Assembly (NCBI GenBank): GCA_002310115.1
Contig: DBYI01000022.1
Span: 17,288 to 68,363, forward strand
DNA from: Ruminococcus flavefaciens
Lineage (GTDB): Bacteria; Bacillota; Clostridia; Oscillospirales; Ruminococcaceae
Reading direction: 5' to 3'
Length of the DNA: 51,076 nt
Position 1 is the stretch's first letter. Every line of letters begins with the position of its first letter. The notes under the pieces are model-generated. The model was not told where the DNA came from. It searched no databases and worked only from the letters and a program-made list of their open reading frames with translations. Shown here piece by piece: positions 16,499-24,326 of the stretch. Both the position numbers and the translations under genes were made by a program.

Positions 16499-17602
16499 AT
16501 GAACTGGCTCTTACTTTTTGCAATACTGCTTTTAATGTCCATAGGTGGCACTATATACCTTATTACGCGGTTTCACCGATTCAGCTTCATTGAAAAGCTG
16601 GGCGAAAGGCACCGGCTGCTCTCATGGTTCGCAAGCATTCTGCCGCTTGGCGGAATGGCCTGCCTCGGCTTCATAAACTTCTACAGCGTTATTGTAGTGA
16701 TTCTTCATCTTATAATATTCTGGCTCATTGCTGACCTTTTCGCATTTATTGTGCGGAAAGCTGCAAAAAAGGAACGCCGCCGTAATATCGAGGGAGTTTT
16801 TGTCCTGCTTTTTACGGTAGTGTACCTGTGCATAGGCTGGTACAATGCTCATAATGTCGTAGTAACGCCCTATACGATCACTACCGATAAGTCTATAGAC
16901 GGCGGAAAACTGCGTATTGTCGGCTTTGCTGACTCACACATCGGAATAACTCTCGACGGTGACGATATGGCACGGGAAATGAAGCGCATACAGGCAGAAA
17001 ATCCTGATATCGTTGTTATTGCAGGAGATTTCGTTGACGACGACTCCAACCGCAGCGATATGGTCAAAGCCTGTGAGACGCTCGGAAAGCTTGATACCAC
17101 CTACGGAGTTTACTTTATAAGCGGAAACCACGACAAGGGCTATATGCCCGACAGCCGCGACTTCACAATTGAGGAGCTCTATTCGGAGCTCGAAAAGAAC
17201 AACGTTACAGTCCTCGAGGACGAAGCTGTAATGGTTACGGACAATTTCGCAATAATAGGCAGAAAGGACAAGCATGATGAGTCAAGGAAGGCAATAAGTG
17301 AGCTATCAAAGGACATTCCGTCCTCTGTGTACACCCTTGTACTTGACCACCAACCCAACGACTATGACAACGAAGCCGCTGCAAATGCAGACCTTGTTTA
17401 CTCGGGACACACTCACGGCGGTCATATATGGCCATCAGGCTATGTGGGTCTGTGGATAGGCGCCAATGACTTCGTTTATGGTCACACAAAACGCAGCAAT
17501 ACGGATTTCATCGTGACTTCTGGCATTTCGGGCTGGGCTATCCCTTTCAAGACGGGAACTGTTTCAGAATATAACATCATAGACATTAAGGGTAAGGAGT
17601 GA
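16499..17602 (+). CDS. Membrane-anchored metallophosphoesterase (YkoQ-like)
   Basis: The start is ATG 16499, after CAGGGGGAAATAT; the upstream frame to 16436 lacks an SD. The 367-residue protein has about four N-terminal hydrophobic helices (roughly 2-22, 44-63, 65-85, 99-118), then a calcineurin-like phosphoesterase domain. The dimetal motifs are complete: FADSHIG (Asp145, His147), AGDFVDD (Asp177), GNHD (Asn210, His211) and HTHGGH near the end. The catalytic part should face one side of the membrane; which side is not clear. The substrate of such proteins is generally unknown. A PARG-like gene begins four bases after its stop codon, sharing an overlapping ribosome site, so the two are translationally linked. 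Confidence 0.9.
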   Translation: MNWLLLFAILLLMSIGGTIYLITRFHRFSFIEKLGERHRLLSWFASILPLGGMACLGFINFYSVIVVILHLIIFWLIADLFAFIVRKAAKKERRRNIEGVFVLLFTVVYLCIGWYNAHNVVVTPYTITTDKSIDGGKLRIVGFADSHIGITLDGDDMAREMKRIQAENPDIVVIAGDFVDDDSNRSDMVKACETLGKLDTTYGVYFISGNHDKGYMPDSRDFTIEELYSELEKNNVTVLEDEAVMVTDNFAIIGRKDKHDESRKAISELSKDIPSSVYTLVLDHQPNDYDNEAAANADLVYSGHTHGGHIWPSGYVGLWIGANDFVYGHTKRSNTDFIVTSGISGWAIPFKTGTVSEYNIIDIKGKE

Positions 17603-17606
17603 GAAC

Positions 17607-18404
17607 ATGAATAATATCGCAGTTGCAAACGAGACTATAAAAATAACCGCTGACGGTTTCTACGAAAAAGACGGAAAGCGTGTTGAGCTACCTAAAAACA
17701 ACTTCACGGCAGTTACCACTTATTCTCCCCAAAAAGGTGATGAGCTTCTAAAAAACACGCCTATTCCAGACGGAAAAATATGTGAGATAACCGTTACCAC
17801 AGAGGATTCATTTACTGCAGCAAGTCGATTTGAAAAGCCTTTTGTTATGAACTTCGCAAATGCACATAAAGCAGGAGGCGGTTTCAGGTTAGGCGCAAAT
17901 GCGCAAGAGGAAGCTCTTTGCAGATGCAGTACGCTGTATGCTTCCATAACCTCTGAAAATGCAAAGGAGATGTATCGTTTCAATAATACTCATCTCAGTT
18001 CCGTGGAATCAGACTATATGCTATATTCTCCTAATGTATGTGTTTTTCGTGATCATCACTGTGAGTTGCTAAGTGAACCATTTACGACGGCTGTTATAAC
18101 CATTCCGGCACCTAATAAACGCGGAGCTGCTCTACTTGCTTCGAACAAAAAAATAGCAGAAACAATGACAAGACGCATCCGGATAATGCTTGCAATAGCC
18201 GCGGAAAACAGCCATAAAAATCTAGTTCTCGGCGCATGGGGCTGCGGAGCTTTCGGCAATAAACCTGATGAGGTGTCAGAATATTTCAGAAATGTTCTTA
18301 TCAACGAAGGCTACGGAAAACTCTTTGACCACGTTTGCTTTGCAATCTACGGCAAGGAAGACGGACGAAATTATCTTTGCTTCAAGAAAACTTTTTCAGA
18401 ATAA
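17607..18404 (+). CDS. Bacterial-type poly(ADP-ribose) glycohydrolase (TIGR02452 family)
   Basis: This 265-residue cytoplasmic protein belongs to the TIGR02452/DUF2263 group of macro-domain-related enzymes. The catalytic signature of bacterial PARG is intact: GGG at 90-92 and QEE at 100-102, in the context NAHKAGGGFR and NAQEEAL. Further macro-fold elements are VITIPAPNKRG and LVLGAWGCGAFGN, the phosphate-binding loop. These enzymes cleave ADP-ribose-ribose bonds and can remove ADP-ribose from proteins or nucleic acids; many are found near defence or NAD-related genes. Here it follows a metallophosphoesterase in one operon, GGTAAGGAGTGAG serving as the SD over the stop codon of that gene. No ADP-ribosyl transferase is seen in the window. 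A strong terminator follows. Confidence 0.9.
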   Translation: MNNIAVANETIKITADGFYEKDGKRVELPKNNFTAVTTYSPQKGDELLKNTPIPDGKICEITVTTEDSFTAASRFEKPFVMNFANAHKAGGGFRLGANAQEEALCRCSTLYASITSENAKEMYRFNNTHLSSVESDYMLYSPNVCVFRDHHCELLSEPFTTAVITIPAPNKRGAALLASNKKIAETMTRRIRIMLAIAAENSHKNLVLGAWGCGAFGNKPDEVSEYFRNVLINEGYGKLFDHVCFAIYGKEDGRNYLCFKKTFSE

Positions 18405-18407
18405 ATA

Positions 18408-18436
18408 TTTACGGGCGCATTTTATGCGCCCGTAAA
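18408..18436. terminator. Bidirectional terminator
   Basis: A perfect 13-bp stem TTTACGGGCGCAT / ATGCGCCCGTAAA with a TTT loop lies between convergent genes. A/T tracts on both sides suit termination in either direction. Confidence 0.9.
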
Positions 18437-18447
18437 ATTTTAAATTG

Positions 18448-18759
18448 TCATATTATCAAAGGGTTATTCCCCGAATATGCTGTTATCTTTGGAAATTCAT
18501 CCGAACTGAATTTAAATATGACCAGTCCTTCATCATATTCTTCTTCACACTTCTCCACTATCTGAATGTTGAAAGACAAATGATTGTCAACTATTACATC
18601 TCTGATGTATTCGGGGATAATATCCTTGTCATTTGCCGAAAGTTTCAGTACTTCCCCGCTTTTTAAAGCAAATATCCGCTCTCTCCAGACATGAGAAATG
18701 CTTATTTCCATTGCTATATCACTGATATTATCCGAATATATCCGTTCACGCTCTGTCAT
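18448..18759 (-). CDS. Uncharacterised small protein
   Basis: The frame extends to a TTG at 18783 that overlaps the end of the exonuclease III gene, but ATG 18759 has the better ribosome site (GGTGACAGGA). The product of about 103 residues (MTERERIYSDN...) is acidic, has no membrane helix and contains SISHVWRERIFALKSGEVL and SFNIQIVEKCEEEYDEG. I do not recognise it. It directly follows xthA and is closed by the bidirectional terminator, so it is probably the second gene of a two-gene unit. The start is uncertain. Confidence 0.68.
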   Translation of the reverse strand: MTERERIYSDNISDIAMEISISHVWRERIFALKSGEVLKLSANDKDIIPEYIRDVIVDNHLSFNIQIVEKCEEEYDEGLVIFKFSSDEFPKITAYSGNNPLII

Positions 18760-18775
18760 TCCTGTCACCGCATTG

Positions 18776-19522
18776 TCACTCAATAGTCAGCATAACAGGA
18801 CAGTGATCGCTACCCATTACATCGGTAAGTATCTCCGAATCCTTCACACGCTTCATAAACCTGTTTGAGACCACAAAATAGTCTATGCGCCAGCCTGCAT
18901 TCTTTTCACGTGCTTTGAAGCGGTAAGACCACCATGAATATGTAACAGTATCTGGATACAATCTGCGGAAGGTATCCGCAAAGCCTGCACCAAGTAGTTC
19001 CGTGAACTTGCCGCGCTCCTCGTCGGAAAAGCCTGCGTTGCCACGGTTGGTCTTTGGATTTTTCAGGTCTATCTCCTCGTGAGCCACATTGAGATCGCCG
19101 CAGTAGATAACGGGCTTCTTTTTGTCAAGCTCCGAGAGATAAGCCCTCATATCGTCCTCGAACTCCATTCGATAGTCGATACGCTTCAATCCGTCCTGCG
19201 CGTTGGGAACATAGCAGCACACGAAGTAAAAGTCCTCATACTCGCAGGTAATTACTCTTCCCTCATCAAGGTGAGTGCCGTTTATACCGTAATTAACTGA
19301 GATTGGCTCTGTTTTGCTGAAAACAGCTGTTCCCGAGTAGCCCTTCTTTATGGCGCTGTGAAAGTATATGTGATAGCCTTCGGGCGTAAAGTCCGCCTGA
19401 TCTGGCTGCATTTTTGTCTCCTGCAGGCAGAATATATCAGCGTCCGCAGCCTTGAAAAAATCCTCAAAGCCCTTTTGCAGACAAGCGCGAAAGCCGTTGA
19501 CGTTCCATGATATTAGCTTCAT
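18776..19522 (-). CDS. xthA: Exodeoxyribonuclease III
   Basis: This 248-residue enzyme is an AP endonuclease and 3'-exonuclease of the exonuclease III/APE1 type, acting in base-excision repair. Motifs are ISWNVNGFRA (Asn7), LQETK (metal ligand Glu35), CGDLNVAHEEIDL (Asp143, Asn145), WRIDYFVVS and GSDHCPV (His240). The length is typical. The start follows TCGGAGGTATTACA. It has its own promoter (19580-19608), and a terminator-like hairpin forms the first part of its leader. Confidence 0.96.
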   Translation of the reverse strand: MKLISWNVNGFRACLQKGFEDFFKAADADIFCLQETKMQPDQADFTPEGYHIYFHSAIKKGYSGTAVFSKTEPISVNYGINGTHLDEGRVITCEYEDFYFVCCYVPNAQDGLKRIDYRMEFEDDMRAYLSELDKKKPVIYCGDLNVAHEEIDLKNPKTNRGNAGFSDEERGKFTELLGAGFADTFRRLYPDTVTYSWWSYRFKAREKNAGWRIDYFVVSNRFMKRVKDSEILTDVMGSDHCPVMLTIE

Positions 19523-19534
19523 TGTAATACCTCC

Positions 19535-19570
19535 GAAAAAATCTCTCCGCAGCCTTACCGACTGCGGAGA
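19535..19570 (-). terminator. Terminator of the sigma/anti-sigma operon, inside the xthA leader
   Basis: On the minus strand a 9-bp stem TCTCCGCAG / CTGCGGAGA with a nine-base loop is followed by ATTTTTT. It ends the operon stopping at 19642 but lies downstream of the xthA promoter, so it would be the first structure of that transcript. Confidence 0.8.
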
Positions 19571-19579
19571 CTTTATAAC

Positions 19580-19608
19580 ATTATATCATAGAAGATCTAA
19601 AAATGCAA
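19580..19608 (-). promoter_or_regulatory. Promoter of xthA
   Basis: On the minus strand TTGCAT (19608-19603), 17 bases and TATAAT (19585-19580). The predicted start, near 19573, is within a few bases of the terminator hairpin. Confidence 0.75.
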
Positions 19609-19641
19609 CTTTCTATTGTTCCTATTCCTTTCAAATCCGGC

Positions 19642-21021
19642 TTATTCGCTCTGTATTTCCTCGAAGCTCTCCATTAACTCGTCAATTATGCTCCTAAACT
19701 CAGCTCTGTCGCTTTCATTTTTCAGCTTGTAACATAAATTTGGCTTGTTTGCAGGAATGATAACTCCCTCACGGTCGATTAGACAGTCCTTCACTGTCAA
19801 ATCAGTCATACCGTGCTCCACCTTTGAACAGGTCTCCCATTCAAGAGCAGCGATTTTTTCCTTAAAGCTTTCAAAATCACTTTCATTATATTTGTAGAAT
19901 GTGTTCTTAAACTCTGATTCATCGAAAAACTGTGCTTTATCCTCAGGCATATCCTTAAATGCATTCATTATATCTTCCTCAGAAACAGCTTCTCCAAATT
20001 CCTTTTTGATGAGATATCTGCTCAGAACAGCCTTTAAAGCTTCGATATCACTGTCGTTTTTCAGCTTGTAAGTCCTTCCGATACCAAACTGCATATAGCC
20101 GTCCTCTGCTACAACAAAGCCGAAAGAATAGCTATTTACATCGCCGCTTCTTATATAAGCTCTTTCCCATTCAAAGTCCATGAGCTCATATGCAAAATCT
20201 TCTTTGCCTGTAAGAATATATTCTTCCTGCCTGTTTTCGTCTGCTATATAATAGTACGCTGTGTCATACGGGTTGTTCTTGAAGCCGTTGGTTATCTCAT
20301 TTTCAAGCTCCTTATCCGTTACTCTGTCAAATATATCAATAGTTTCTTCGTCAACATACATATTCAGGATATCATGAAAAACCTTATCGCCGTCGGTAAA
20401 GCAGTGGTATGTTTCCCGTTCATCATCTTTTACATACTTGCCCTTATCATTCTGGCGCAGTATAAAATCTCCGTTATCGTATAGTTCAAAGGCATAGCAG
20501 TGATCCTTTACTTCACCTGTCCTGCAATCGAAGTATAATCTGATACATCTAAGAGTCGAGGTGAAGTCCTCTTTTCCTATCTCGGCTGACATATTGAACT
20601 TATCGAAATAATCAAAGAACTTTTCTGTATCCACATTGTTCTTAGTATAAATATTGCCGCTGAGGTCCTCCCATAAAACAATATCCGTATTGAAATATGC
20701 TTTATTTGCTTTCATGATATCGTATATGGAAGCATTTTTTTCTGTTTCTGATATATCTGTACTTTCTTTTGTTTTGAAGTTATAGCGTGCAAGCTGATAT
20801 GCGCCGCCGCCCACAGCTCCGCATACAAGCACGAAAGCCGCCGCCATTGCCGCTATCCTGCCCCAGTTATGCCTTGAAGTGACAACGTCCGTACCGCTTA
20901 CGCTTTCCTCATACTCATGCACCTCTGTAGCGGGAGCTGAGAGCTTTTCCTGCATACGGCTGCGGAAATCGTCGCTGCACTTCACTTTGCGGAGAAAATT
21001 GTTATATTCATCTCGTTTCAT
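19642..21021 (-). CDS. Anti-sigma-factor-like membrane protein with large extracytoplasmic domain
   Basis: The start is ATG 21021, which overlaps the last codons of the sigma factor gene and follows GAGGAGGG within it, so translation is coupled. The 459-residue protein has a cytoplasmic N-terminus of about 50 residues (MKRDEYNNFLRKVKCSDDFR), one transmembrane helix (about 55-78) and an acidic external domain of about 380 residues with no recognised family. Within it, a GRTYKLKNDSDIEALKA unit and a later LCYKLKNESDRAEFRSI unit look like two copies of one repeat. The placement after an ECF sigma gene and the topology point to an anti-sigma factor that senses an outside signal. The N-terminus lacks a clear zinc-type ZAS motif, so this is inference. 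Confidence 0.78.
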   Translation of the reverse strand: MKRDEYNNFLRKVKCSDDFRSRMQEKLSAPATEVHEYEESVSGTDVVTSRHNWGRIAAMAAAFVLVCGAVGGGAYQLARYNFKTKESTDISETEKNASIYDIMKANKAYFNTDIVLWEDLSGNIYTKNNVDTEKFFDYFDKFNMSAEIGKEDFTSTLRCIRLYFDCRTGEVKDHCYAFELYDNGDFILRQNDKGKYVKDDERETYHCFTDGDKVFHDILNMYVDEETIDIFDRVTDKELENEITNGFKNNPYDTAYYYIADENRQEEYILTGKEDFAYELMDFEWERAYIRSGDVNSYSFGFVVAEDGYMQFGIGRTYKLKNDSDIEALKAVLSRYLIKKEFGEAVSEEDIMNAFKDMPEDKAQFFDESEFKNTFYKYNESDFESFKEKIAALEWETCSKVEHGMTDLTVKDCLIDREGVIIPANKPNLCYKLKNESDRAEFRSIIDELMESFEEIQSE

Positions 21022-21505
21022 AAATGAAACCCTCCTCTTCAAGCTCTGTTTTCAGTTTCTTTCTTCCGCGCTGCAAAAGCGAGCTCACCGTATTCTCGTT
21101 CTTTCCGATGAGCGAAGCTATCTCCTTTATGGTGTACTCCTCATAATAATAAAGGAATATCACCGATGAATACTTCTCTGGGAGCTTTGCTATCCTGTCC
21201 CGTATCTCGCTGTCTTTCGGAGTAAACTCGCAGCTGAGAGTATTTGCGGTCTTCTCGTCAAGAGCGGTATTCCTGAGTATACGTGCGCTTTTTCTGTAGT
21301 TCTTGCAGCGGTTTATGGCTGAACGGAGCAGCCATGCTTTCAGATGTTCATCAGACTCAAATCTCTGCGGCTTTGCGTGGAGGGAGAGAAATATCTCCTG
21401 AGTGATATCCTCTGCCTCAGAATAGCTTCCCGTCATGGCAAAGGCAGCGCGCAGAACAGTGTCGCCGAACTTATTAAACGCATACAGCGCCGAACTGTCA
21501 TTCAT
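21008..21505 (-). CDS. ECF-type RNA polymerase sigma factor
   Basis: The start is ATG 21505 after AAAGGAGGAATTGCC; the longer frame to 21604 is not supported. The 165-residue protein has region 2 (LYAFNKFGDTVLRAAFAMTG, then YSEAEDITQEIFLSL, the core-binding and -10 part) and region 4 (LPEKYSSVIFLYYYEEYTIKEI, then a helix-turn-helix ending ENTVSSLLQRGRKKL). Regions 1 and 3 are absent, as in extracytoplasmic-function sigma factors. It is coupled to the anti-sigma-like gene downstream. A TATAAT-like element lies about 40 bases ahead but no clear autoregulatory promoter was found. Confidence 0.93.
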   Translation of the reverse strand: MNDSSALYAFNKFGDTVLRAAFAMTGSYSEAEDITQEIFLSLHAKPQRFESDEHLKAWLLRSAINRCKNYRKSARILRNTALDEKTANTLSCEFTPKDSEIRDRIAKLPEKYSSVIFLYYYEEYTIKEIASLIGKNENTVSSLLQRGRKKLKTELEEEGFIYETR

Positions 21506-21594
21506 GGCAATTCCTCCTTTCTGTCGGAAGCGTCGCTTCACTATTATATACAATTCTGAAGAGCATTTACGTGCATTTAAAATTAATTTTTCAA

Positions 21595-21631
21595 AAAATA
21601 TCAAAGCTCACCGACTTTTATCAGTGAGCTT
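21595..21631 (-). terminator. Terminator after thioredoxin gene
   Basis: On the minus strand an 11-bp stem AAGCTCACTGA / TCGGTGAGCTT (one G-U) is followed by TGATATTTTTT. It separates the redox cluster from the sigma operon. Confidence 0.82.
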
Positions 21632-21652
21632 ATGCTTTATTACATATAATTA

Positions 21653-21970
21653 TCAAAGGCCAAGCATTTCAAGTATTTCTGCCTTTGGACGGAGTCCTAC
21701 TGCCTGCTTCACAGGAAGTCCATCCTTAACAACAACAAGCAGCGGTATGCTCTCAACTCTGAATGCTGAAGCAAGTTCAGGCTGCTCGTCTACATTGACC
21801 TTGCCAACCTTTATCCTACCCTTATATTCATCGGCTATTTGTTCGATAACCGGTCCAAGTGACATGCATGGTCCACACCACATTGCCCAGAAATCAATAA
21901 GAACAGGCGTGTCCTTGTAATTAAGCACTTCTCTCTGGAAGTTTTCCTTTGTGATTACTACTTCGTTCAT
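21653..21970 (-). CDS. trxA: Thioredoxin
   Basis: This 105-residue cytoplasmic protein has the thioredoxin fold and the redox site WCGPC (Cys32, Cys35) after LIDFWAM, with the cis-proline turn in VESIPLLVV. It reduces protein disulfides. It is the last gene of a leftward redox cluster with an FTR-like protein and a flavodiiron protein; no NADPH thioredoxin reductase is present nearby, so the FTR-like protein could be its reductant. The 21-base gap from the GNAT gene carries a CAGGAGG-type ribosome site. Confidence 0.96.
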   Translation of the reverse strand: MNEVVITKENFQREVLNYKDTPVLIDFWAMWCGPCMSLGPVIEQIADEYKGRIKVGKVNVDEQPELASAFRVESIPLLVVVKDGLPVKQAVGLRPKAEILEMLGL

Positions 21971-21991
21971 ATTGAACCTCCTGTTTATATT

Positions 21992-22441
21992 TTATACAAG
22001 CTCTTTTGAATAAAGACGGTCTTTCAAACCACCGTAATTGACTATATCACAAACATATCTATATCCATAATGTTCATATAGTCCACTGTATTCTGTTGGA
22101 ATATATGTCTTTTTATACCCCAGTCCTTTTGCATAATCATTGGCATATTCTATAATCTGTCCGCTTATATGATGTCCCCTTGCATTCTCTGTAACAAAGA
22201 TACAGGATATCCACGGATATATTTCAGGCAATGGATAATAGTCGGTCTTCATAATTGAAGCCATACCAACTATTTCTCCGTTATCAACGGCTGCAAACAT
22301 ACACTCCCATTCTGTAAACTTCCACGACTTGAGCATATCTGCAATATGCTCCTTTACCTCATGCCATGAGCAGTTCTCAACAAATTGCAAGAGTTGCTTT
22401 GCAAGTTCTGTACCCCTATATACCTTTCTTATCGTTACCAT
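21992..22441 (-). CDS. GNAT-family N-acetyltransferase
   Basis: The 149-residue protein has the GNAT layout: the central strand FAAVDNGEIVGMASI, then PWISCIFVTENARGHHISGQIIEYA, where the R-G-x-x-I-x-G stretch matches the acetyl-CoA pyrophosphate-binding loop, and a final YKKTYIPTEYSGLYEHYGY. It transfers an acetyl group to an amine; the acceptor is not predictable. Seven bases separate it from the FTR-like gene and its own SD is weak, so it is probably translated by coupling. Confidence 0.88.
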   Translation of the reverse strand: MVTIRKVYRGTELAKQLLQFVENCSWHEVKEHIADMLKSWKFTEWECMFAAVDNGEIVGMASIMKTDYYPLPEIYPWISCIFVTENARGHHISGQIIEYANDYAKGLGYKKTYIPTEYSGLYEHYGYRYVCDIVNYGGLKDRLYSKELV

Positions 22442-22448
22442 TTATACT

Positions 22449-22652
22449 TTAATCGCTCAGCGACTTATAATACAGCATACAATGACAGAAACCTTCAAAA
22501 TTTGGATCTGCTATCTGGTCACGGAACTCCTTGCACATACACTTGTTTTCGGGAGTTTTTGCCAGTCTGCAAGGACAATAACCGTCCTTTAACTTAAGTC
22601 CCTCTTTTATTCTGTCAACAACTTCTTTGTCGGGATTGAGTGTTACTTTCAC
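22449..22652 (-). CDS. Ferredoxin-thioredoxin reductase catalytic-chain-like protein
   Basis: This 67-residue protein starts at GTG 22652 behind GGAGGGACAAAGC. It contains three Cys pairs in the order of the FTR catalytic subunit: CPC (26, 28), CMC (38, 40) and CHC (56, 58). In plant-type FTR these hold a [4Fe-4S] cluster and the redox disulfide that reduces thioredoxin. The spacing differs from the cyanobacterial enzyme (nine and fifteen residues here between pairs, against sixteen and eight) and no variable-chain gene is seen. It lies between an FprA flavoprotein and thioredoxin, so it may pass electrons from ferredoxin to thioredoxin, or help peroxide/oxygen defence. The family call is strong, the role inferred. 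Confidence 0.85.
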   Translation of the reverse strand: MKVTLNPDKEVVDRIKEGLKLKDGYCPCRLAKTPENKCMCKEFRDQIADPNFEGFCHCMLYYKSLSD

Positions 22653-22671
22653 GCTTTGTCCCTCCTATTTT

Positions 22672-23829
22672 TTATTTCATCAACTCATCTGCAAGAGCTT
22701 CTATCTGCTCAATATTTTCAGCCTTGAGAGCTGACTTGAGAGATACTGTAGTATCTGTGAATGTGATATTCTTTGACTTTTCGAACATCGCCTTAATTAC
22801 CTTTGCGGCTGTAGCTGCCCAACTTCCGTTCTCAATGATACCGATAGTACGGTTCTGATAGTTTCTCTCTGTAAGGTCGAGAATGAAGTGCTTCATGAAC
22901 GGAAATATATCAGCATTGTAAGTAGTAGTTGCGATAACAATTTTTCCGTAGCGGAATGCATCCTCAACAGACTCTGCCATATCCTCTCGTGCAAGGTCTG
23001 CTATAGCTACCTTTGGGCAGCCCTTTGCTTCGAGCTTTTCCTTGAGGAGTTCCGCAGCCTTCTTTGTATTGCCGTAAACTGATGTATATGCGATGAATAT
23101 ACCTTCTGACTCTACACCGTAGCTTGACCATGTATTATAAAGTCCGAGATAATATCCGAGATTATCTTTGAGAACTGGTCCGTGAAGCGGACATATTGTC
23201 TGTATGTCAAGAGCTCCTGCCTTTTTGAGCACGCCCTGAACTTGTACACCATACTTTCCTACGATGCCAAAATAATAACGGCGAGCTTCGCAAGCCCAGT
23301 CTTCTTCCACATCGAGAGCGCCAAACTTTCCGAAAGCATCAGCTGAGAAGAGCACCTTGTCTGTACTGTCATATGTGAACATAACCTCAGGCCAGTGTAC
23401 CATAGGAGCAAATATAAATGAAAGCTCATGCTTGCCAAGTGAGAGCTTTTCTCCTTCTTTTACTTCAAGCTTGTTTGAAATATCAAGTCCTTCGAAGAAG
23501 TTTTCTATCATACCGAAAGTCTTAGCATTGCCCACTACTGTAGTATTCGGATACTTCTTGAGAAAGTTTTTAAGATTTGCAGAATGATCGGGTTCCATAT
23601 GCTGAATAATGATATAATCTGGAGTCTTATCTCCAAGGACTTCAGCAATATTACCGAGCCACTCATCTTTGAAATTACTTTCAACTGTATCAAAAATAGC
23701 TGTTTTTTCATCAACTATAATATATGAATTATATGCCATGCCATTAGGAACATCATATTGTCCCTCAAAGAGGTCTATCTGATGGTCGTTGACTCCGATG
23801 TAGTAAATGTCATTTGTAATTTTATTCAT
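22672..23829 (-). CDS. FprA-type flavodiiron protein (A-type flavoprotein)
   Basis: This 385-residue protein joins a metallo-beta-lactamase-like diiron domain (residues 1-245) to a flavodoxin domain (about 250-385). Diiron ligands are seen in QHMEPDH (His77, Glu79, Asp81), VHWPEVM and the later CPLHGP. The flavodoxin FMN loop is AYTSVYGNTKKAAE. Such cytoplasmic enzymes reduce oxygen to water, or nitric oxide to nitrous oxide, in strict anaerobes, with electrons from rubredoxin or coenzyme. It is the first gene of the redox cluster. The promoter is weaker than others here. Confidence 0.95.
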   Translation of the reverse strand: MNKITNDIYYIGVNDHQIDLFEGQYDVPNGMAYNSYIIVDEKTAIFDTVESNFKDEWLGNIAEVLGDKTPDYIIIQHMEPDHSANLKNFLKKYPNTTVVGNAKTFGMIENFFEGLDISNKLEVKEGEKLSLGKHELSFIFAPMVHWPEVMFTYDSTDKVLFSADAFGKFGALDVEEDWACEARRYYFGIVGKYGVQVQGVLKKAGALDIQTICPLHGPVLKDNLGYYLGLYNTWSSYGVESEGIFIAYTSVYGNTKKAAELLKEKLEAKGCPKVAIADLAREDMAESVEDAFRYGKIVIATTTYNADIFPFMKHFILDLTERNYQNRTIGIIENGSWAATAAKVIKAMFEKSKNITFTDTTVSLKSALKAENIEQIEALADELMK

Positions 23830-23875
23830 TGGTAATTACCTCTTTTCATTATTTACGCTTATGCGTTATGGGTTA

Positions 23876-23904
23876 ATTATACCATAAATATTATGCTGTG
23901 AAAA
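23876..23904 (-). promoter_or_regulatory. Probable promoter of the flavoprotein gene
   Basis: On the minus strand TTTTCA (23904-23899), 17 bases and TATAAT (23881-23876). The -10 is perfect; the -35 matches only four of six bases, which would fit regulated expression. Confidence 0.55.
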
Positions 23905-24039
23905 GTGGCATTTGCAACAAATTTAAAGATATTTCTTTTATTATGTCTTTTTTTGCAAGAAATATTCATACTTTCTGCTGATTATGCAGCTATAAAAAGC
24001 ACATAATATGTTCAAGACCAAATGAAAGTGAGTGAGAAA

Positions 24040-24141
24040 ATGCTGAATTTTATATTAGGCAGTATGTTCGGTGGAACAGTTGGAGTTATAATGATGTGCC
24101 TCTGTACAGTAGCAAAGTGGAGCGATGATCATATAAAATAG
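24040..24141 (+). CDS. DUF3789-like one-helix small protein
   Basis: A 33-codon frame starts at ATG 24040 (an in-frame ATG at 24022 is possible) and ends at TAG 24141. The product reads MLNFILGSMFGGTVGVIMM then CLCTVAKWSDDHIK: one membrane helix with a Gly-rich face and a CLCTVA motif. This closely resembles the tiny DUF3789 proteins found in many Clostridia, often near mobile or plasmid genes, with unknown role. The SD is weak (AAGTGAGTGAG). It stands alone between the flavoprotein and serS on the opposite strand. Confidence 0.62.
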   Translation: MLNFILGSMFGGTVGVIMMCLCTVAKWSDDHIK

Positions 24142-24221
24142 TCGTTAGCATCCATGAATACTAAAATGAACACGCATAAATAATCATAATATTTAAAAGG
24201 CAGATAATACGACCCCATTAA

Positions 24222-24254
24222 AAAACGGTACAGCTTATACTGTACCGTTTTTTA
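24222..24254. terminator. Bidirectional terminator downstream of serS
   Basis: A 12-bp perfect stem AAAACGGTACAG / CTGTACCGTTTT is flanked by A and T tracts on both sides. It can end serS on the minus strand and the small gene on the plus strand. Confidence 0.88.
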
Positions 24255-24326
24255 TAAAATAATATAAAAGCTAAATAGCTATACCAGCAATTAGAGCAAG
24301 TACTGCATAATATATTACGAAGCCTA

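Noticed and set aside
24271..24325. Hydrophobic stretch FVIYYAVLALIAGIAI just after serS on the minus strand
   Set aside because: There is no start codon after an in-frame stop, so it cannot be a gene as it stands; perhaps a chance frame or a remnant.
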